A DNA stretch of 64,000 nt from Blastomussa wellsi (taxonomy: Eukaryota; Cnidaria; Anthozoa; Scleractinia; Plerogyridae): the NCBI GenBank assembly GCA_947652115.1, contig OX393565.1, positions 12,971,191 through 13,035,190 of the forward strand. The letters are read 5' to 3'. Below, one piece after another: positions 13,601 through 28,580 of this stretch. Within the stretch, counting starts at the first letter, position 1. Each line of letters begins with the position of its first letter. Under the pieces are notes generated by a model. It was not told the origin of the DNA. It did not search any database and worked only from the letters and a program-made list of their open reading frames with translations. The position numbers were made by a program, and so were the translations under genes.

Positions 13601-16600
13601 ATTTCTTTTTTTGGTAATAAATTGTGGGTGCCGCGAAACGTTGAAATTACGATGTTCTCGTCATAAGAACACTGCGCGCACATTTGCGCTTTAATTTCAG
13701 GCGATTCGGACGAAGTTCCAAAAAATCACTTTTTGGCCTTCCGAAAAATTTCATTTTTTGCTAAAAAATTGCGGGTGCAACGAAACGTTGAAATTACGAT
13801 GTTCTCGTCATAAGAACACTGCGCGCACATTTGGGTTTTAATTTTAGCCGATTCGGACGAAGTTCCAAAAAATCACTTTTTGGCCTTCCGAAAAATTTCA
13901 TTTTTTGCTAAAAAATTGCGGGTGCCGCGAAACGTTGAAATTACGATGTTCTCGTCATAAGAACACTGCGCGCACATTTGCGCTTTAATTTTAGCCGATT
14001 CGGACGAAGTTCCAAAAAAGCACTTTTTGGCCTTACGAAAAATTTCATTTTTTGCTAAAAAATTGCGGGTGCCGCGAAACGTTGAAATTACGATGTTCTC
14101 GTCATAAGAACACTGCGCGCACATTTGCGCTTTAATTTCAGCCGATTCGGACGAAGTTCCAAAAAATCACTTTTTGGCCTTCCGAAAAATTTCATTTTTT
14201 GCTAAAAAATTGCGGGTGCCGCGAAACGTTGAAATTACGATGTTCTCGTCATAAGAACACTGCGCGCACATTTGCGCTTTAATTTCAGCCGATTCGGACG
14301 AAGTTCCAAAAAATCACTTTTTGGTCTTCCGAAAAATTTCATTTTTTGCTAAAAAATTGCGGGTGCCGCGAAACGTTGAAATTACGATGTTCTCGTCATA
14401 AGAACACTGCGCGCACATTTGGGCTTTAATTTCAGCCGATTCGGACGAAGTTCCAAAAAATCACTTTTTGGCCTTCCGAAAAATTTCATTTTTTGCTAAT
14501 AAATTGGGGGTGCCGCGAAACGTTGAAATTACGATGTTCTCGTCATAAGAACACTGCGCGCACATTTGCGCTTTAATTTCAGCCGATTCGGACGAAGTTC
14601 CAAAAAATCACTTTTTGGCCTTCCGAAAAATTTCATTTCTTGCTAAAAAATTGCGGGTGCCGCGAAACGTTGAAATTACGATGTTCTCGTCATAAGAACA
14701 CTGCGCGCACATTTGCGCTTTAATTTCAGCCGATTCGGACGAAGTTCCAAAAAATCACTTTTTGGCCTTCCGAAAAATTTCATTTTTTGCTAAAAAATTG
14801 CGGGTGCCGCGAAACGTTGAAATTACGATGTTCTCGTCATAAGAACACTGCGCGCACATTTGGGCTTTAATTTCAGGCAATTCGGACGAAGTTCCAAAAA
14901 ATCACTTTTTGGCCTTCCGAAAAATTTCTTTTTTTGCTAATAAATTGTGGGTGCCGCGAAACGTTAAAATTACGATGTTCTCGAAATTACGATGTGCGCG
15001 CACATTTGCGCTTTAATTTCAGCCGATTCGGATGAAGTTCCAAAAAATCACTTTTTGGCCTTCCGAAAAATTTCATTTCTTGCTAAAAAATTGCGGGTGC
15101 CGCGAAACGTTGAAATTACGATGTTCTCGTCATAAGAACACTGCGCGCACATTTGCGCTTTAATTTCAGCCGATTCGGACGAAGTTCCAAAAAATCACTT
15201 TTTGGCCTTCCGAAAAATTTCATTTCTTGCTAAAAAATTGCGGGTGCCGCGAAACGTTGAAATTACGATGTTCTCGTCATAAGAACACTGCGCGCACATT
15301 TGCGCTTTAATTTCAGCCGATTCGGACGAAGTTCCAAAAAATCACTTTTTGGCCTTCCGAAAAATTTCATTTTTTGCTAAAAAATTGCGGGGGCCGCGAA
15401 ACGTTAAAATTACGATGTTCTCGTCATAAGAACACTGCGCGCACATTTGCGCTTTAATTTCAGGCGATTCGGACGAAGTTCCAAAAAATCACTTTTTGGC
15501 CTTCCGAAAAATTTCATTTCTTGCTAAAAAATTGCGGGTGCCGCGAAACGTTGAAATTACGATGTTCTCGTCATAAGAACACTGCGCGCACATTTGCGCT
15601 TTAATTTCAGCCGATTCGGACGAAGTTCCAAAAAATCACTTTTTGGCCTTCCGAAAAATTTCATTTTTTGCTAAAAAATTGCGGGTGCCGCGAAACGTTG
15701 AAATTACGATGTTCTCGTCATAAGAACACTGCGCGCACATTTGGGCTTTAATTTCAGCCGATTCGGACGAAGTTCCAAAAAATCACTTTTTGGCCTTCCG
15801 AAAAATTTCTTTTTTTGGTAATAAATTGTGGGTGCCGCGAAACGTTGAAATTACGATGTTCTCGTCATAAGAACACTGCGCGCACATTTGCGCTTTAATT
15901 TCAGCCGATTCGGAGGAAGTTCCAAAAAATCACTTTTTGGCCTTCCGAAAAATTTCATTTCTTGCTAAAAAATTGCGGGTGCCGCGAAACGTTGAAATTA
16001 CGATGTTCTCGTCATAAGAACACTGCGCGCACATTTGCGCTTTAATTTCAGCCGATTCGGACAAAGTTCCAAAAAATCACTTTTTGGCCTTCCGAAAAAT
16101 TTCATTTCTTGCTAAAAAATTGCGGGTGCCGCGAAACGTTGAAATTACGATGTTCTCGTCATAAGAACACTGCGCGCACATTTGCGCTTTAATTTCAGCC
16201 GATTCGGACGAAGTTCCAAAAAATCACTTTTTGGCCTTCCGAAAAATTTCATTTTTTGCTAAAAAATTGCGGGTGCCGCGAAACGTTGAAATTACGATGT
16301 TCTCGTCATAAGAACACTGCGCGCACATTTGGGCTTTAATTTCAGCCGATTCGGACGAAGTTCCAAAAAATCACTTTTTGGCCTTCCGAAAAATTTCTTT
16401 TTTTGCTAATAAATTGTGGGTGCCGCGAAACGTTGAAATTACGATGTTCTCGAAATTACGATGTGCGCGCACATTTGCGCTTTAATTTCAGCCGATTCGG
16501 ATGAAGTTCCAAAAAATCACTTTTTGGCCTTCCGAAAAATTTCATTTCTTGCTAAAAAATTGCGGGTGCCGCGAAACGTTGAAATTACGATGTTCTCGTC

Positions 16601-19600
16601 ATAAGAACACTGCGCGCACATTTGCGCTTTAATTTCAGCCGATTCGGACGAAGTTCCAAAAAATCACTTTTTGGCCTTCCGAAAAATTTCATTTCTTGCT
16701 AAAAAATTGCGGGTGCCGCGAAACGTTGAAATTACGATGTTCTCGTCATAAGAACACTGCGCGCACATTTGCGCTTTAATTTCAGCCGATTCGGACGAAG
16801 TTCCAAAAAATCACTTTTTGGCCTTCCGAAAAATTTCATTTTTTGCTAAAAAATTGCGGGTGCCGCGAAACGTTGAAATTACGATGTTCTCGTCATAAGA
16901 ACACTGCGCGCACATTTGCGCTTTAATTTCAGGCGATTCGGACGAAGTTCCAAAAAATCACTTTTTGGCCTTCCGAAAAATTTCATTTCTTGCTAAAAAA
17001 TTGCGGGTGCCGCGAAACGTTGAAATTACGATGTTCTCGTCATAAGAACACTGCGCGCACATTTGCGCTTTAATTTCAGCCGATTGGGACGAAGTTCCAA
17101 AAAATCACTTTTTGGCCTTCCGAAAAATTTCATTTTTTGCTAAAAAATTGCGGGTGCCGCGAAACGTTGAAATTACGATGTTCTCGTCATAAGAACACTG
17201 CGCGCACATTTGGGCTTTAATTTCAGCCGATTCGGACGAAGTTCCAAAAAATCACTTTTTGGCCTTCCGAAAAATTTCATTTTTTGCTAAAAAATTGCGG
17301 GTGCCGCGAAACGTTGAAATTACGATGTTCTCGTCATAAGAACACTGCGCGCACATTTGCGCTTTAATTTCAGCCGATTCGGACGAAGTTCCAAAAAAGC
17401 ACTTTTTGGCCTTCCGAAAAATTTCATTTTTTGCTAAAAAATTGCGGGTGCCGCGAAACGTTGAAATTACGATGTTCTCGTCATAAGAACACTGCGCGCA
17501 CATTTGCGCTTTAATTTCAGCCGATTCGGACGAAGTTCCAAAAAATCACTTTTTGGCCTTCCGAAAAATTTCATTTTTTGCTAAAAAATTGCGGGTGCCG
17601 CGAAACGTTGAAATTACGATGTTCTCGTCATAAGAACACTGCGCGCACATTTGGGCTTTAATTTCAGCCGATTCGGACGAAGTTCCAAAAAAGCACTTTT
17701 TGGCCTTCCGAAAAATTTCATTTTTTGCTAAAAAATTGCGGGTGCCGCGAAACGTTGAAATTACGATGTTCTCGTCATAAGAACACTGCGCGCACATTTG
17801 CGCTTTAATTTCAGCCGATTCGGACGAAGTTCCAAAAAATCACTTTTTGGCCTTCCGAAAAATTTCATTTTTTGCTAAAAAATTGCGGGTGCCGCGAAAC
17901 GTTGAAATTACGATGTTCTCGTCATAAGAACACTGCGCGCACATTTGGGCTTTAATTTCAGCCGATTCGGACGAAGTTCCAAAAAATCACTTTTTGGCCT
18001 TCCGAAAAATTTCATTTTTTGCTAATAAATTGTGGGTGCCGCGAAACGTTGAAATTACGATGTTCTCGTCATAAGAACACTGCGCGCACATTTGCGCTTT
18101 AATTTCAGCCGATTCGGAGGAAGTTCCAAAAAATCACTTTTTGGCCTTCCGAAAAATTTCATTTCTTGCTAAAAAATTGCGGGTGCCGCGAAACGTTGAA
18201 ATTACGATGTTCTCGTCATAAGAACACTGCGCGCACATTTGCGCTTTAATTTCAGCCGATTCGGACGAAGTTCCAAAAAAGCACTTTTTGGCCTTCCGAA
18301 AAATTTCATTTTTTGCTAAAAAATTGCGGGTGCCGCGAAACGTTGAAATTACGATGTTCTCGTCATAAGAACACTGCGCGCACATTTGCGCTTTAATTTC
18401 AGCCGATTCGGACGAAGTTCCAAAAAATCACTTTTTGGCCTTCCGAAAAATTTCATTTTTTGCTAAAAAATTGCGGGTGCCGCGAAACGTTGAAATTACG
18501 ATGTTCTCGTCATAAGAACACTGCGCGCACATTTGGGCTTTAATTTCAGCCGATTCGGACGAAGTTCCAAAAAATCACTTTTTGGCCTTCCGAAAAATTT
18601 CATTTTTTGCTAATAAATTGTGGGTGCCGCGAAACGTTGAAATTACGATGTTCTCGTCATAAGAACACTGCGCGCACATTTGCGCTTTAATTTCAGCCGA
18701 TTCGGACGAAGTTCCAAAAAATCACTTTTTGGCCTTCCGAAAAATTTCATTTTTTGCTAAAAAATTGCGGGTGCCGCGAAACGTTGAAATTACGATGTTC
18801 TCGTCATAAGAACACTGCGCGCACATTTGGGCTTTAATTTCAGCCGATTCGGACGAAGTTCCAAAAAATCACTTTTTGGCCTTCCGAAAAATTTCTTTTT
18901 TTGCTAATAAATTGTGGGTGCCGCGAAACGTTGAAATTACGATGTTCTCGTCATAAGAACACTGCGCGCACATTTGCGCTTTAATTTCAGCCGATTCGGA
19001 TGAAGTTCCAAAAAATCACTTTTTGGCCTTCCGAAAAATTTCATTTCTTGCTAAAAAATTGCGGGTGCCGCGAAACGTTGAAATTACGATGTTCTCGTCA
19101 TAAGAACACTGCGCGCACATTTGCGCTTTAATTTCAGCCGATTCGGACGAAGTTCCAAAAAATCACTTTTTGGCCTTCCGAAAAATTTCATTTCTTGCTA
19201 AAAAATTGCGGGTGCCGCGAAACGTTGAAATTACGATGTTCTCGTCATAAGAACACTGCGCGCACATTTGCGCTTTAATTTCAGCCGATTCGGACGAAGT
19301 TCCAAAAAATCACTTTTTGGCCTTCCGAAAAATTTCATTTTTTGCTAAAAAATTGCGGGTGCCGCGAAACGTTGAAATTACGATGTTCTCGTCATAAGAA
19401 CACGGCGCGCACATTTGGGCTTTAATTTCAGCCGATTCGGACGAAGTTCCAAAAAATCACTTTTTGGCCTTCCGAAAACTTTCTTTTTTTGCTAATAAAT
19501 TGTGGGTGCCGCGAAACGTTGAAATTACGATGTTCTCGAAATTACGATGTGCGCGCACCTTTGCGCTTTAATTTCAGCCGATTCGGATGAAGTTCCAAAA

Positions 19601-22393
19601 AATCACTTTTTGGCCTTCCGAAAAATTTCATTTCTTGCTAAAAAATTGCGGGTGCCGCGAAACGTTGAAATTACGATGTTCTCGTCATAAGAACACTGCG
19701 CGCACATTTGCGCTTTAATTTCAGCCGATTCGGACGAAGTTCCAAAAAATCACTTTTTGGCCTTCCGAAAAATTTCATTTCTTGCTAAAAAATTGCGGGT
19801 GCCGCGAAACGTTGAAATTACGATGTTCTCGTCATAAGAACACTGCGCGCACATTTGCGCTTTAATTTCAGCCGATTCGGACGAAGTTCCAAAAAATCAC
19901 TTTTTGGCCTTCCGAAAAATTTCATTTTTTGCTAAAAAATTGCGGGTGCCGCGAAACGTTGAAATTACGATGTTCTCGTCATAAGAACACTGCGCGCACA
20001 TTTGCGCTTTAATTTCAGCCGATTCGGACGAAGTTCCAAAAAATCACTTTTTGGCCTTCCGAAAAATTTCATTTTTTGCTAAAAAATTGCGGGTGCCGCG
20101 AAACGTTGAAATTACGATGTTCTCGTCATAAGAACACTGCGCGCACATTTGGGCTTTAATTTCAGCCGATTCGGACGAAGTTCCAAAAAATCACTTTTTG
20201 GCCTTCCGAAAAATTTCTTTTTTTGCTAATAAATTGTGGGTGCCGCGAAACGTTGAAATTACGATGTTCTCGTCATAAGAACACTGCGCGCACATTTGGG
20301 CTTTAATTTCAGCCGATTCGGAGGAAGTTCCAAAAAATCTCTTTTTGGCCTTCCGAAAAATTTCATTTCTTGCTAAAAAATTGCGGGTGCCGCGAAACGT
20401 TGAAATTACGATGTTCTCGTCATAAGAACACTGCGCGCACATTTGCGCTTTAATTTCAGCCGATTCGGACGAAGTTCCAAAAAAGCACTTTTTGGCCTTC
20501 CGAAAAATTTCATTTTTTGCTAAAAAATTGCGGGTGCCGCGAAACGTTGAAATTACGATGTTCTCGTCATAAGAACACTGCGCGCACATTTGCGCTTTAA
20601 TTTCAGCCGATTCGGACGAAGTTCCAAAAAATCACTTTTTGGCCTTCCGAAAAATTTCATTTTTTGCTAAAAAATTGCGGGTGCCGCGAAACGTTGAAAT
20701 TACGATGTTCTCGTCATAAGAACACTGCGCGCACATTTGGGCTTTAATTTCAGCCGATTCGGACGAAGTTCCAAAAAATCACTTTTTGGCCTTCCGAAAA
20801 ATTTCATTTTTTGCTAATAAATTGTGGGTGCCGCGAAACGTTGAAATTACGATGTTCTCGTCATAAGAACACTGCGCGCACATTTGCGCTTTAATTTCAG
20901 CCGATTCGGACGAAGTTCCAAAAAATCACTTTTTGGCCTTCCGAAAAATTTCATTTCTTGCTAAAAAATTGCGGGTGCCGCGAAACGTTGAAATTACGAT
21001 GTTCTCGTCATAAGAACACTGCGCGCACATTTGCGCTTTAATTTCAGCCGATTCGGACGAAGTTCCAAAAAATCACTTTTTGGCCTTCCGAAAAATTTCA
21101 TTTTTTGCTAAAAAATTGCGGGTGCCGCGAAACGTTGAAATTACGATGTTCTCGTCATAAGAACACTGCGCGCACATTTGGGCTTTAATTTCAGCCGATT
21201 CGGACGAAGTTCCAAAAAATCACTTTTTGGCCTTCCGAAAAATTTCATTTTTTGCTAAAAAATTGCGGGTGCCGCGAAACGTTGAAATTACGATGTTCTC
21301 GTCATAAGAACACTGCGCGCCACATTTGGGCTTTAATTTCAGCCGATTCGGACGAAGTTCCAAAAAATCACTTTTGGCCTTCCGAAAAATTTCTTTTTTT
21401 GCTAATAAATTGTGGGTGCCGCGAAACGTTGAAATTACGATGTTCTCGAAATTACGATGTGCGCGCACATTTGCGCTTTAATTTCAGCCGATTCGGATGA
21501 AGTTCCAAAAAATCACTTTTTGGCCTTCCGAAAAATTTCATTTCTTGCTAAAAAATTGCGGGTGCCGCGAAACGTTGAAATTACGATGTTCTCGTCATAA
21601 GAACACTGCGCGCACATTGCGCTTTAATTTCAGCCGATTCGGACGAAGTTCCAAAAAATCACTTTTTGGCCTTCCGAAAAATTTCATTTCTTGCTAAAAA
21701 ATTGCGGGTGCCGCGAAACGTTGAAATTACGATGTTCTCGTCATAAGAACACTGCGCGCACATTTGCGCTTTAATTTCAGGCGATTCGGACGAAGTTCCA
21801 AAAAATCACTTTTTGGCCTTCCGAAAAATTTCATTTCTTGCTAAAAAATTGCGGGTGCCGCGAAACGTTGAAATTACGATGTTCTCGTCATAAGAACACT
21901 GCGCGCACATTTGCGCTTTAATTTCAGGCGATTCGGACGAAGTTCCAAAAAATCACTTTTTGGCCTTCCGAAAAATTTCATTTTTTGCTAAAAAATTGCG
22001 GGTGCCGCGAAACGTTGAAATTACGATGTTCTCGTCATAAGAACACTGCGCGCACATTTGGGTTTTAATTTCAGCCGATTCGGACGAAGTTCCAAAAAAT
22101 CACTTTTTGGCCTTCCGAAAAATTTCATTTTTTGCTAAAAAATTGCGGGTGCCGCGAAACGTTGAAATTACGATGTTCTCGTCATAAGAACACTGCGCGC
22201 ACATTTGCGCTTTAATTTCAGCCGATTCGGACGAAGTTCCAAAAAATCACTTTTTGGCCTTCCGAAAAATTTCATTTTTTGCTAAAAAATTGCGGGTGCC
22301 GCGAAACGTTGAAATTACGATGTTCTCGTCATAAGAACACTGCGCGCACATTTGGGCTTTAATTTCAGCCGATTCGGACGAAGTTCCAAAAAA

Positions 22394-25300
22394 TCACTTT
22401 TTGGCCTTCCGAAAAATTTCATTTTTTGCTAAAAAATTGCGGGTGCCGCCAAACGTTGAAATTACGATGTTCTCGTCATAAGAACACTGCGGGCACATTT
22501 GCGCTTTAATTTCAGCCGATTCGGACGAAGTTCCAAAAAAGCACTTTTTGGCCTTCCGAAAAATTTCATTTTTTGCTAAAAAATTGCGGGTGCCGCGAAA
22601 CGTTGAAATTACGATGTTCTCGTCATAAGAACACTGCGCGCACATTTGCGCTTTAATTTCAGCCGATTCGGACGAAGTTCCAAAAAAGCACTTTTTGGCC
22701 TTCCGAAAAATTTCATTTTTTGCTAAAAAATTGCGGGTGCCGCGAAACGTTGAAATTACGATGTTCTCGTCATAAGAACACTGCGGGCACATTTGCGCTT
22801 TAATTTCAGCCGATTCGGACGAAGTTCCAAAAAATCACTTTTTGGCCTTCCGAAAAATTTCATTTTTTGCTAAAAAATTGCGGGTGCCGCGAAACGTTGA
22901 AATTACGATGTTCTCGTCATAAGAACACTGCGCGCACATTTGCGGTTTAATTTCAGCCGATTCGGACGAAGTTCCAAAAAAGCACTTTTTGGCCTTCCGA
23001 AAAATTTCATTTTTTGCTAAAAAATTGCGGGTGCCGCGAAACGTTGAAATTACGATGTTCTCGTCATAAAAACACTGCGCGCACATTTGCGCTTTAATTT
23101 CAGCCGATTCGGACGAAGTTCCAAAAAATCACTTGTTGGCCTTCCGAAAAATTTCATTTTTTGCTAAAAAATTGCGGGTGCCGCGAAACGTTGAAATTAC
23201 GATGTTCTCGTCATAAGAACACTGCGCGCACATTTGCGCTTTAATTTCAGCCGATTCGGACGAAGTTCCAAAAAATCACTTTTTGGCCTTCCGAAAAATT
23301 TCATTTTTTGCTAAAAAATTGCGGGTGCCACGAAACGTTGAAATTACGATGTTCTCGTCATAAGAACACTGCGCGCACATTTACGCTTTAATTTCAGCCG
23401 ATTCGGACGAAGTTCCAAAAAATCACTTTTTGGCCTTCCGAAAAATTTCATTTTTTGCTAAAAAATTGCGGGTGCCGCGAAACGTTGAAATTACGATGTT
23501 CTCGTCATAAGAACACTGCGCGCACATTTGCGCTTTAATTTCAGCCGATTCGGACGAAGTTCCAAAAAATCACTTTTTTGGCCTTCCGAAAAATTTCATT
23601 TTTTGCTAAAAAATTGCGGGTGCCGCGAAACGTTGAAATTACGATGTTCTCGTCATAAGAACACTGCGCGCACATTTGGGCTTTAATTTCAGCTAATTCG
23701 GACGAAGTTCCAAAAAATCACTTTTTGGCCTTCCGAAAAATTTCATTTTTTGCTAAAAATTGCGGGTGCCGCGAAACGTTGAAATTACGATGTTCTCGTC
23801 ATAAGAACACTGCGGGCACATTTGCGCTTTAATTTCAGCCGATTCGGACGAAGTTCAAAAAATCACTTTTTGGCCTTCCGAAAAATTTCATTTTTTGCTA
23901 AAAAATTGCGGGTGCCGCGAAACGTTGAAATTACGATGTTCTCGTCATAAGAACACTGCGCGCACATTTGCGCTTTAATTTCAGCCGATTCGGACGAAGT
24001 TCCAAAAAAGCACTTTTTGGCCTTCCGAAAAATTTCATTTTTGCTAAAAAATTGCGGGTGCCGCGAAACGTTGAAATTACGATGTTCTCGTCATAAGAAC
24101 ACTGCGGGCACATTTGCGCTTTAATTTCAGCCGATTCGGACGAAGTTCCAAAAAATCACTTTTTGGCCTTCCGAAAAATTTCATTTTTTGCTAAAAAATT
24201 GCGGGTGCCGCGAAACGTTGAAATTACGATGTTCTCGTCATAAGAACACTGCGCTCACATTTGCGGTTCAATTTCAGCCGATTCGGACGAAGTTCCAAAA
24301 AAGCACTTTTTGGCCTTCCGAAAAATTTCATTTTTGCTAAAAAATTGCGGGTGCCGCGAAACGTTGAAATTACGATGTTCTCGTCATAAAAACACTGCGC
24401 GCACATTTGCGCTTTAATTTCAGCCGATTCGGACGAAGTTCCAAAAAATCACTTGTTGGCCTTCCGAAAAATTTCATTTTTTGCTAAAAAATTGCGGGTG
24501 CCGCGAAACGTTGAAATTACGATGTTCTCGTCATAAGAACACTGCGCGCACATTTGCGCTTTAATTTCAGGCGATTCGGACGAAGTTCCAAAAAATCACT
24601 TTTTGGCCTTCCGAAAAATTTCATTTTTTGCTAAAAAATTGCGGGTGCCGCGAAACGTTGAAATTACGATGTTCTCGTCATAAGAACACTGCGCGCACAT
24701 TTGGGCTTTAATTTGAGCCGATTCGGACGAAGTTCCAAAAAATCACTTTTTGGCCTTCCGAAAAATTTCATTTTTTGCTAAAAATTGCGGGTGCCGCGAA
24801 ACGTTGAAATTACGATGTTCTCGTCATAAGAACACTGCGCGCACATTTGGGCTTTAATTTCAGCCGATTCGGACGAAGTTGCAAAAAATCACTTTTTGGC
24901 CTTCCGAAAAATTTCTTTTTTTGCTAATAAATTGTGGGTGCCGCGAAACGTTGAAATTACGATGTTCTCGAAATTACGATGTGCGCGCACATTTGCGCTT
25001 TAATTTCAGCCGATTCGGATGAAGTTCCAAAAAATCACTTTTTGGCCTTCCGAAAAATTTCATTTCTTGCTAAAAAATTGCGGGTGCCGCGAAACGTTGA
25101 AATTACGATGTTCTCGTCATAAGAACACTGCGCGCACATTTGCGCTTTAATTTCAGCCGATTCGGACGAAGTTCCAAAAAATCACTTTTTGGCCTTCCGA
25201 AAAATTTCATTTCTTGCTAAAAAATTGCGGGTGCCGCGAAACGTTGAAATTACGATGTTCTCGTCATAAGAACACTGCGCGCACATTTGCGCTTTAATTT

Positions 25301-28300
25301 CAGGCGATTCGGACGAAGTTCCAAAAAATCACTTTTTGGCCTTCCGAAAAATTTCATTTCTTGCTAAAAAATTGCGGGTGCCGCGAAACGTTGAAATTAC
25401 GATGTTCTCGTCATAAGAACACTGCGCGCACATTTGCGCTTTAATTTCAGGCGATTCGGACGAAGTTCCAAAAAATCACTTTTTGGCCTTCCGAAAAATT
25501 TCATTTTTTGCTAAAAAATTGCGGGTGCCGCGAAACGTTGAAATTACGATGTTCTCGTCATAAGAACACTGCGCGCACATTTGGGTTTTAATTTCAGCCG
25601 ATTCGGACGAAGTTCCAAAAATCACTTTTTGCCTTCCGAAAAATTTCATTTTTTGCTAAAAAATTGCGGGTGCCGCGAAACGTTGAAATTACGATGTTCT
25701 CGTCATAAGAACACTGCGGGCACATTTGCGCTTTAATTTCAGCCGATTCGGACGAAGTTCCAAAAAATCACTTTTTGGCCTTCCGAAAAATTTCATTTTT
25801 TGCTAAAAAATTGCGGGTGCCGCGAAACGTTGAAATTACGATGTTCTCGTCATAAGAACACTGCGCGCACATTGCGCTTTAATTTCAGCCGATTCGGACG
25901 AAGTTCCAAAAAGCACTTTTTGGCCTTCCGAAAAATTTCATTTTTTGCTAAAAAATTGCGGGTGCCGCGAAACGTTGAAATTACGATGTTCTCGTCATAA
26001 GAACACTGCGGGCCTGCGGGCACATTTGCGCTTTAATTTCAGGCGATTCGGACGAAGTTCCAAAAAATCACTTTTTGGCCTTCCGAAAAATTTCATTTTT
26101 TGCTAAAAAATTGCGGGTGCCACGAAACGTTGAAATTACGATGTTCTCGTCATAAGAACACTGCGCGCACATTTACGCTTTAATTTCAGCCGATTCGGAC
26201 GAAGTTCCAAAAAATCACTTTTTGGCCTTCCGAAAAATTTCATTTTTTGCTAAAAAATTGCGGGTGCCGCGAAACGTTGAAATTACGATGTTCTCGTCAT
26301 AAGAACACTGCGCGCACATTTGCGCTTTAATTTCAGCCGATTCGGACGAAGTTCCAAAAAATCACTTTTTTGGCCTTCCGAAAAATTTCATTTTTTGCTA
26401 AAAAATTGCGGGTGCCGCGAAACGTTGAAATTACGATGTTCTCGTCATAAGAACACTGCGCGCACATTTGGGCTTTAATTTCAGCCGATTCGGACGAAGT
26501 TCCGAAAAATCACTTTTTGGCCTTCCGAAAAATTTCATTTTTTGCTAAAAAATTGCGGGTGCCGCGAAACGTTGAAATTACGATGTTCTCGTCATAAGAA
26601 CACTGCGGGCACATTTGCGCTTTAATTTCAGCCGATTCGGACGAAGTTCCAAAAAATCACTTTTTGGCCTTCCGAAAAATTTCATTTTTTGCTAAAAAAT
26701 TGCGGGTGCCGCGAAACGTTGAAATTACGATGTTCTCGTCATAAGAACACTGCGCGCACATTTGCGCTTTAATTTCAGCCGATTCGGACGAAGTTCCAAA
26801 AAAGCACTTTTTGGCCTTCCGAAAAATTTCATTTTTTGCTAAAAAATTGCGGGTGCCGCGAAACGTTGAAATTACGATGTTCTCGTCATAAGAACACTGC
26901 GGGCACATTTGCGCTTTAATTTCAGCCGATTCGGACGAAGTTCCAAAAAATCACTTTTTGGCCTTCCGAAAAATTTCATTTTTTGCTAAAAAATTGCGGG
27001 TGCCGCGAAACGTTGAAATTACGATGTTCTCGTCATAAGAACACTGCGCGCACATTTGCGGTTTAATTTCAGCCGATTCGGACGAAGTTCCAAAAAAGCA
27101 CTTTTTGGCCTTCCGAAAAATTTCATTTTTTGCTAAAAAATTGCGGGTGCCGCGAAACGTTGAAATTACGATGTTCTCGTCATAAAAACACTGCGCGCAC
27201 ATTTGCGCTTTAATTTCAGCCGATTCGGACGAAGTTCCAAAAAATCACTTGTTGGCCTTCCGAAAAATTTCATTTTTTGCTAAAAAATTGCGGGTGCCGC
27301 GAAACGTTGAAATTACGATGTTCTCGTCATAAGAACACTGCGCGCACATTTGCGCTTTAATTTCAGCCGATTCGGACGAAGTTCCAAAAAATCACTTTTT
27401 GGCCTTCCGAAAAATTTCATTTTTTGCTAAAAAATTGCGGGTGCCACGAAACGTTGAAATTACGATGTTCTCGTCATAAGAACACTGCGCGCACATTTAC
27501 GCTTTAATTTCAGCCGATTCGGACGAAGTTCCAAAAAATCACTTTTTGGCCTTCCGAAAAATTTCATTTTTTGCTAAAAAATTGCGGGTGCCGCGAAACG
27601 TTGAAATTACGATGTTCTCGTCATAAGAACACTGCGCGCACATTTGCGCTTTAATTTCAGCCGATTCGGACGAAGTTCCAAAAAATCACTTTTTTGGCCT
27701 TCCGAAAAATTTCATTTTTTGCTAAAAAATTGCGGGTGCCGCGAAACGTTGAAATTACGATGTTCTCGTCATAAGAACACTGCGCGCACATTTGGGCTTT
27801 AATTTCAGCTAATTCGGACGAAGTTCCAAAAAATCACTTTTTGGCCTTCCGAAAAATTTCATTTTTTGCTAAAAAATTGCGGGTGCCGCGAAACGTTGAA
27901 ATTACGATGTTCTCGTCATAAGAACACTGCGGGCACATTTGCGCTTTAATTTCAGCCGATTCGGACGAAGTTCCAAAAAATCACTTTTTGGCCTTCCGAA
28001 AAATTTCATTTTTTGCTAAAAAATTGCGGGTGCCGCGAAACGTTGAAATTACGATGTTCTCGTCATAAGAACACTGCGCGCACATTTGCGCTTTAATTTC
28101 AGCCGATTCGGACGAAGTTCCAAAAAAGCACTTTTTGGCCTTCCGAAAAATTTCATTTTTTGCTAAAAAATTGCGGGTGCCGCGAAACGTTGAAATTACG
28201 ATGTTCTCGTCATAAGAACACTGCGGGCACATTTGCGCTTTAATTTCAGCCGATTCGGACGAAGTTCCAAAAAATCACTTTTTGGCCTTCCGAAAAATTT

Positions 28301-28580
28301 CATTTTTTGCTAAAAAATTGCGGGTGCCGCGAAACGTTGAAATTACGATGTTCTCGTCATAAGAACACTGCGCGCACATTTGCGGTTCAATTTCAGCCGA
28401 TTCGGACGAAGTTCCAAAAAAGCACTTTTTGGCCTTCCGAAAAATTTCATTTTTTGCTAAAAAATTGCGGGTGCCGCGAAACGTTGAAATTACGATGTTC
28501 TCGTCATAAAAAAACTGCGCGCACATTTGCGCTTTAATTTCAGCCGATTCGGACGAAGTTCCAAAAAATCACTTGTTGGC
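22394..28580. repeat. Higher-order repeat: second nine-unit family
   Basis: A unit with CTTGTTGGCC recurs at 23131, 24451, 27247 and 28571, with spacings of 1,320, 2,796 and 1,324 bp (9, 19 and 9 units with small deletions). The neighbouring units with GCGGGCAC and GCGGTTTAA or GCGGTTCAA travel with it. This is a different nine-unit repeat from the one near 6.4-10.6 kb because its marker variants are different. Confidence 0.8.

Noticed and set aside
187..28537. Many 60-132-codon frames in the satellite, mostly minus strand, with a 49-residue repeat
   Set aside because: They arise because 147 is divisible by 3. Most units have TGA in this frame, and frames appear only where variant units change TGA to TGC or TGG. 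There is no start context, promoter or selection signal.
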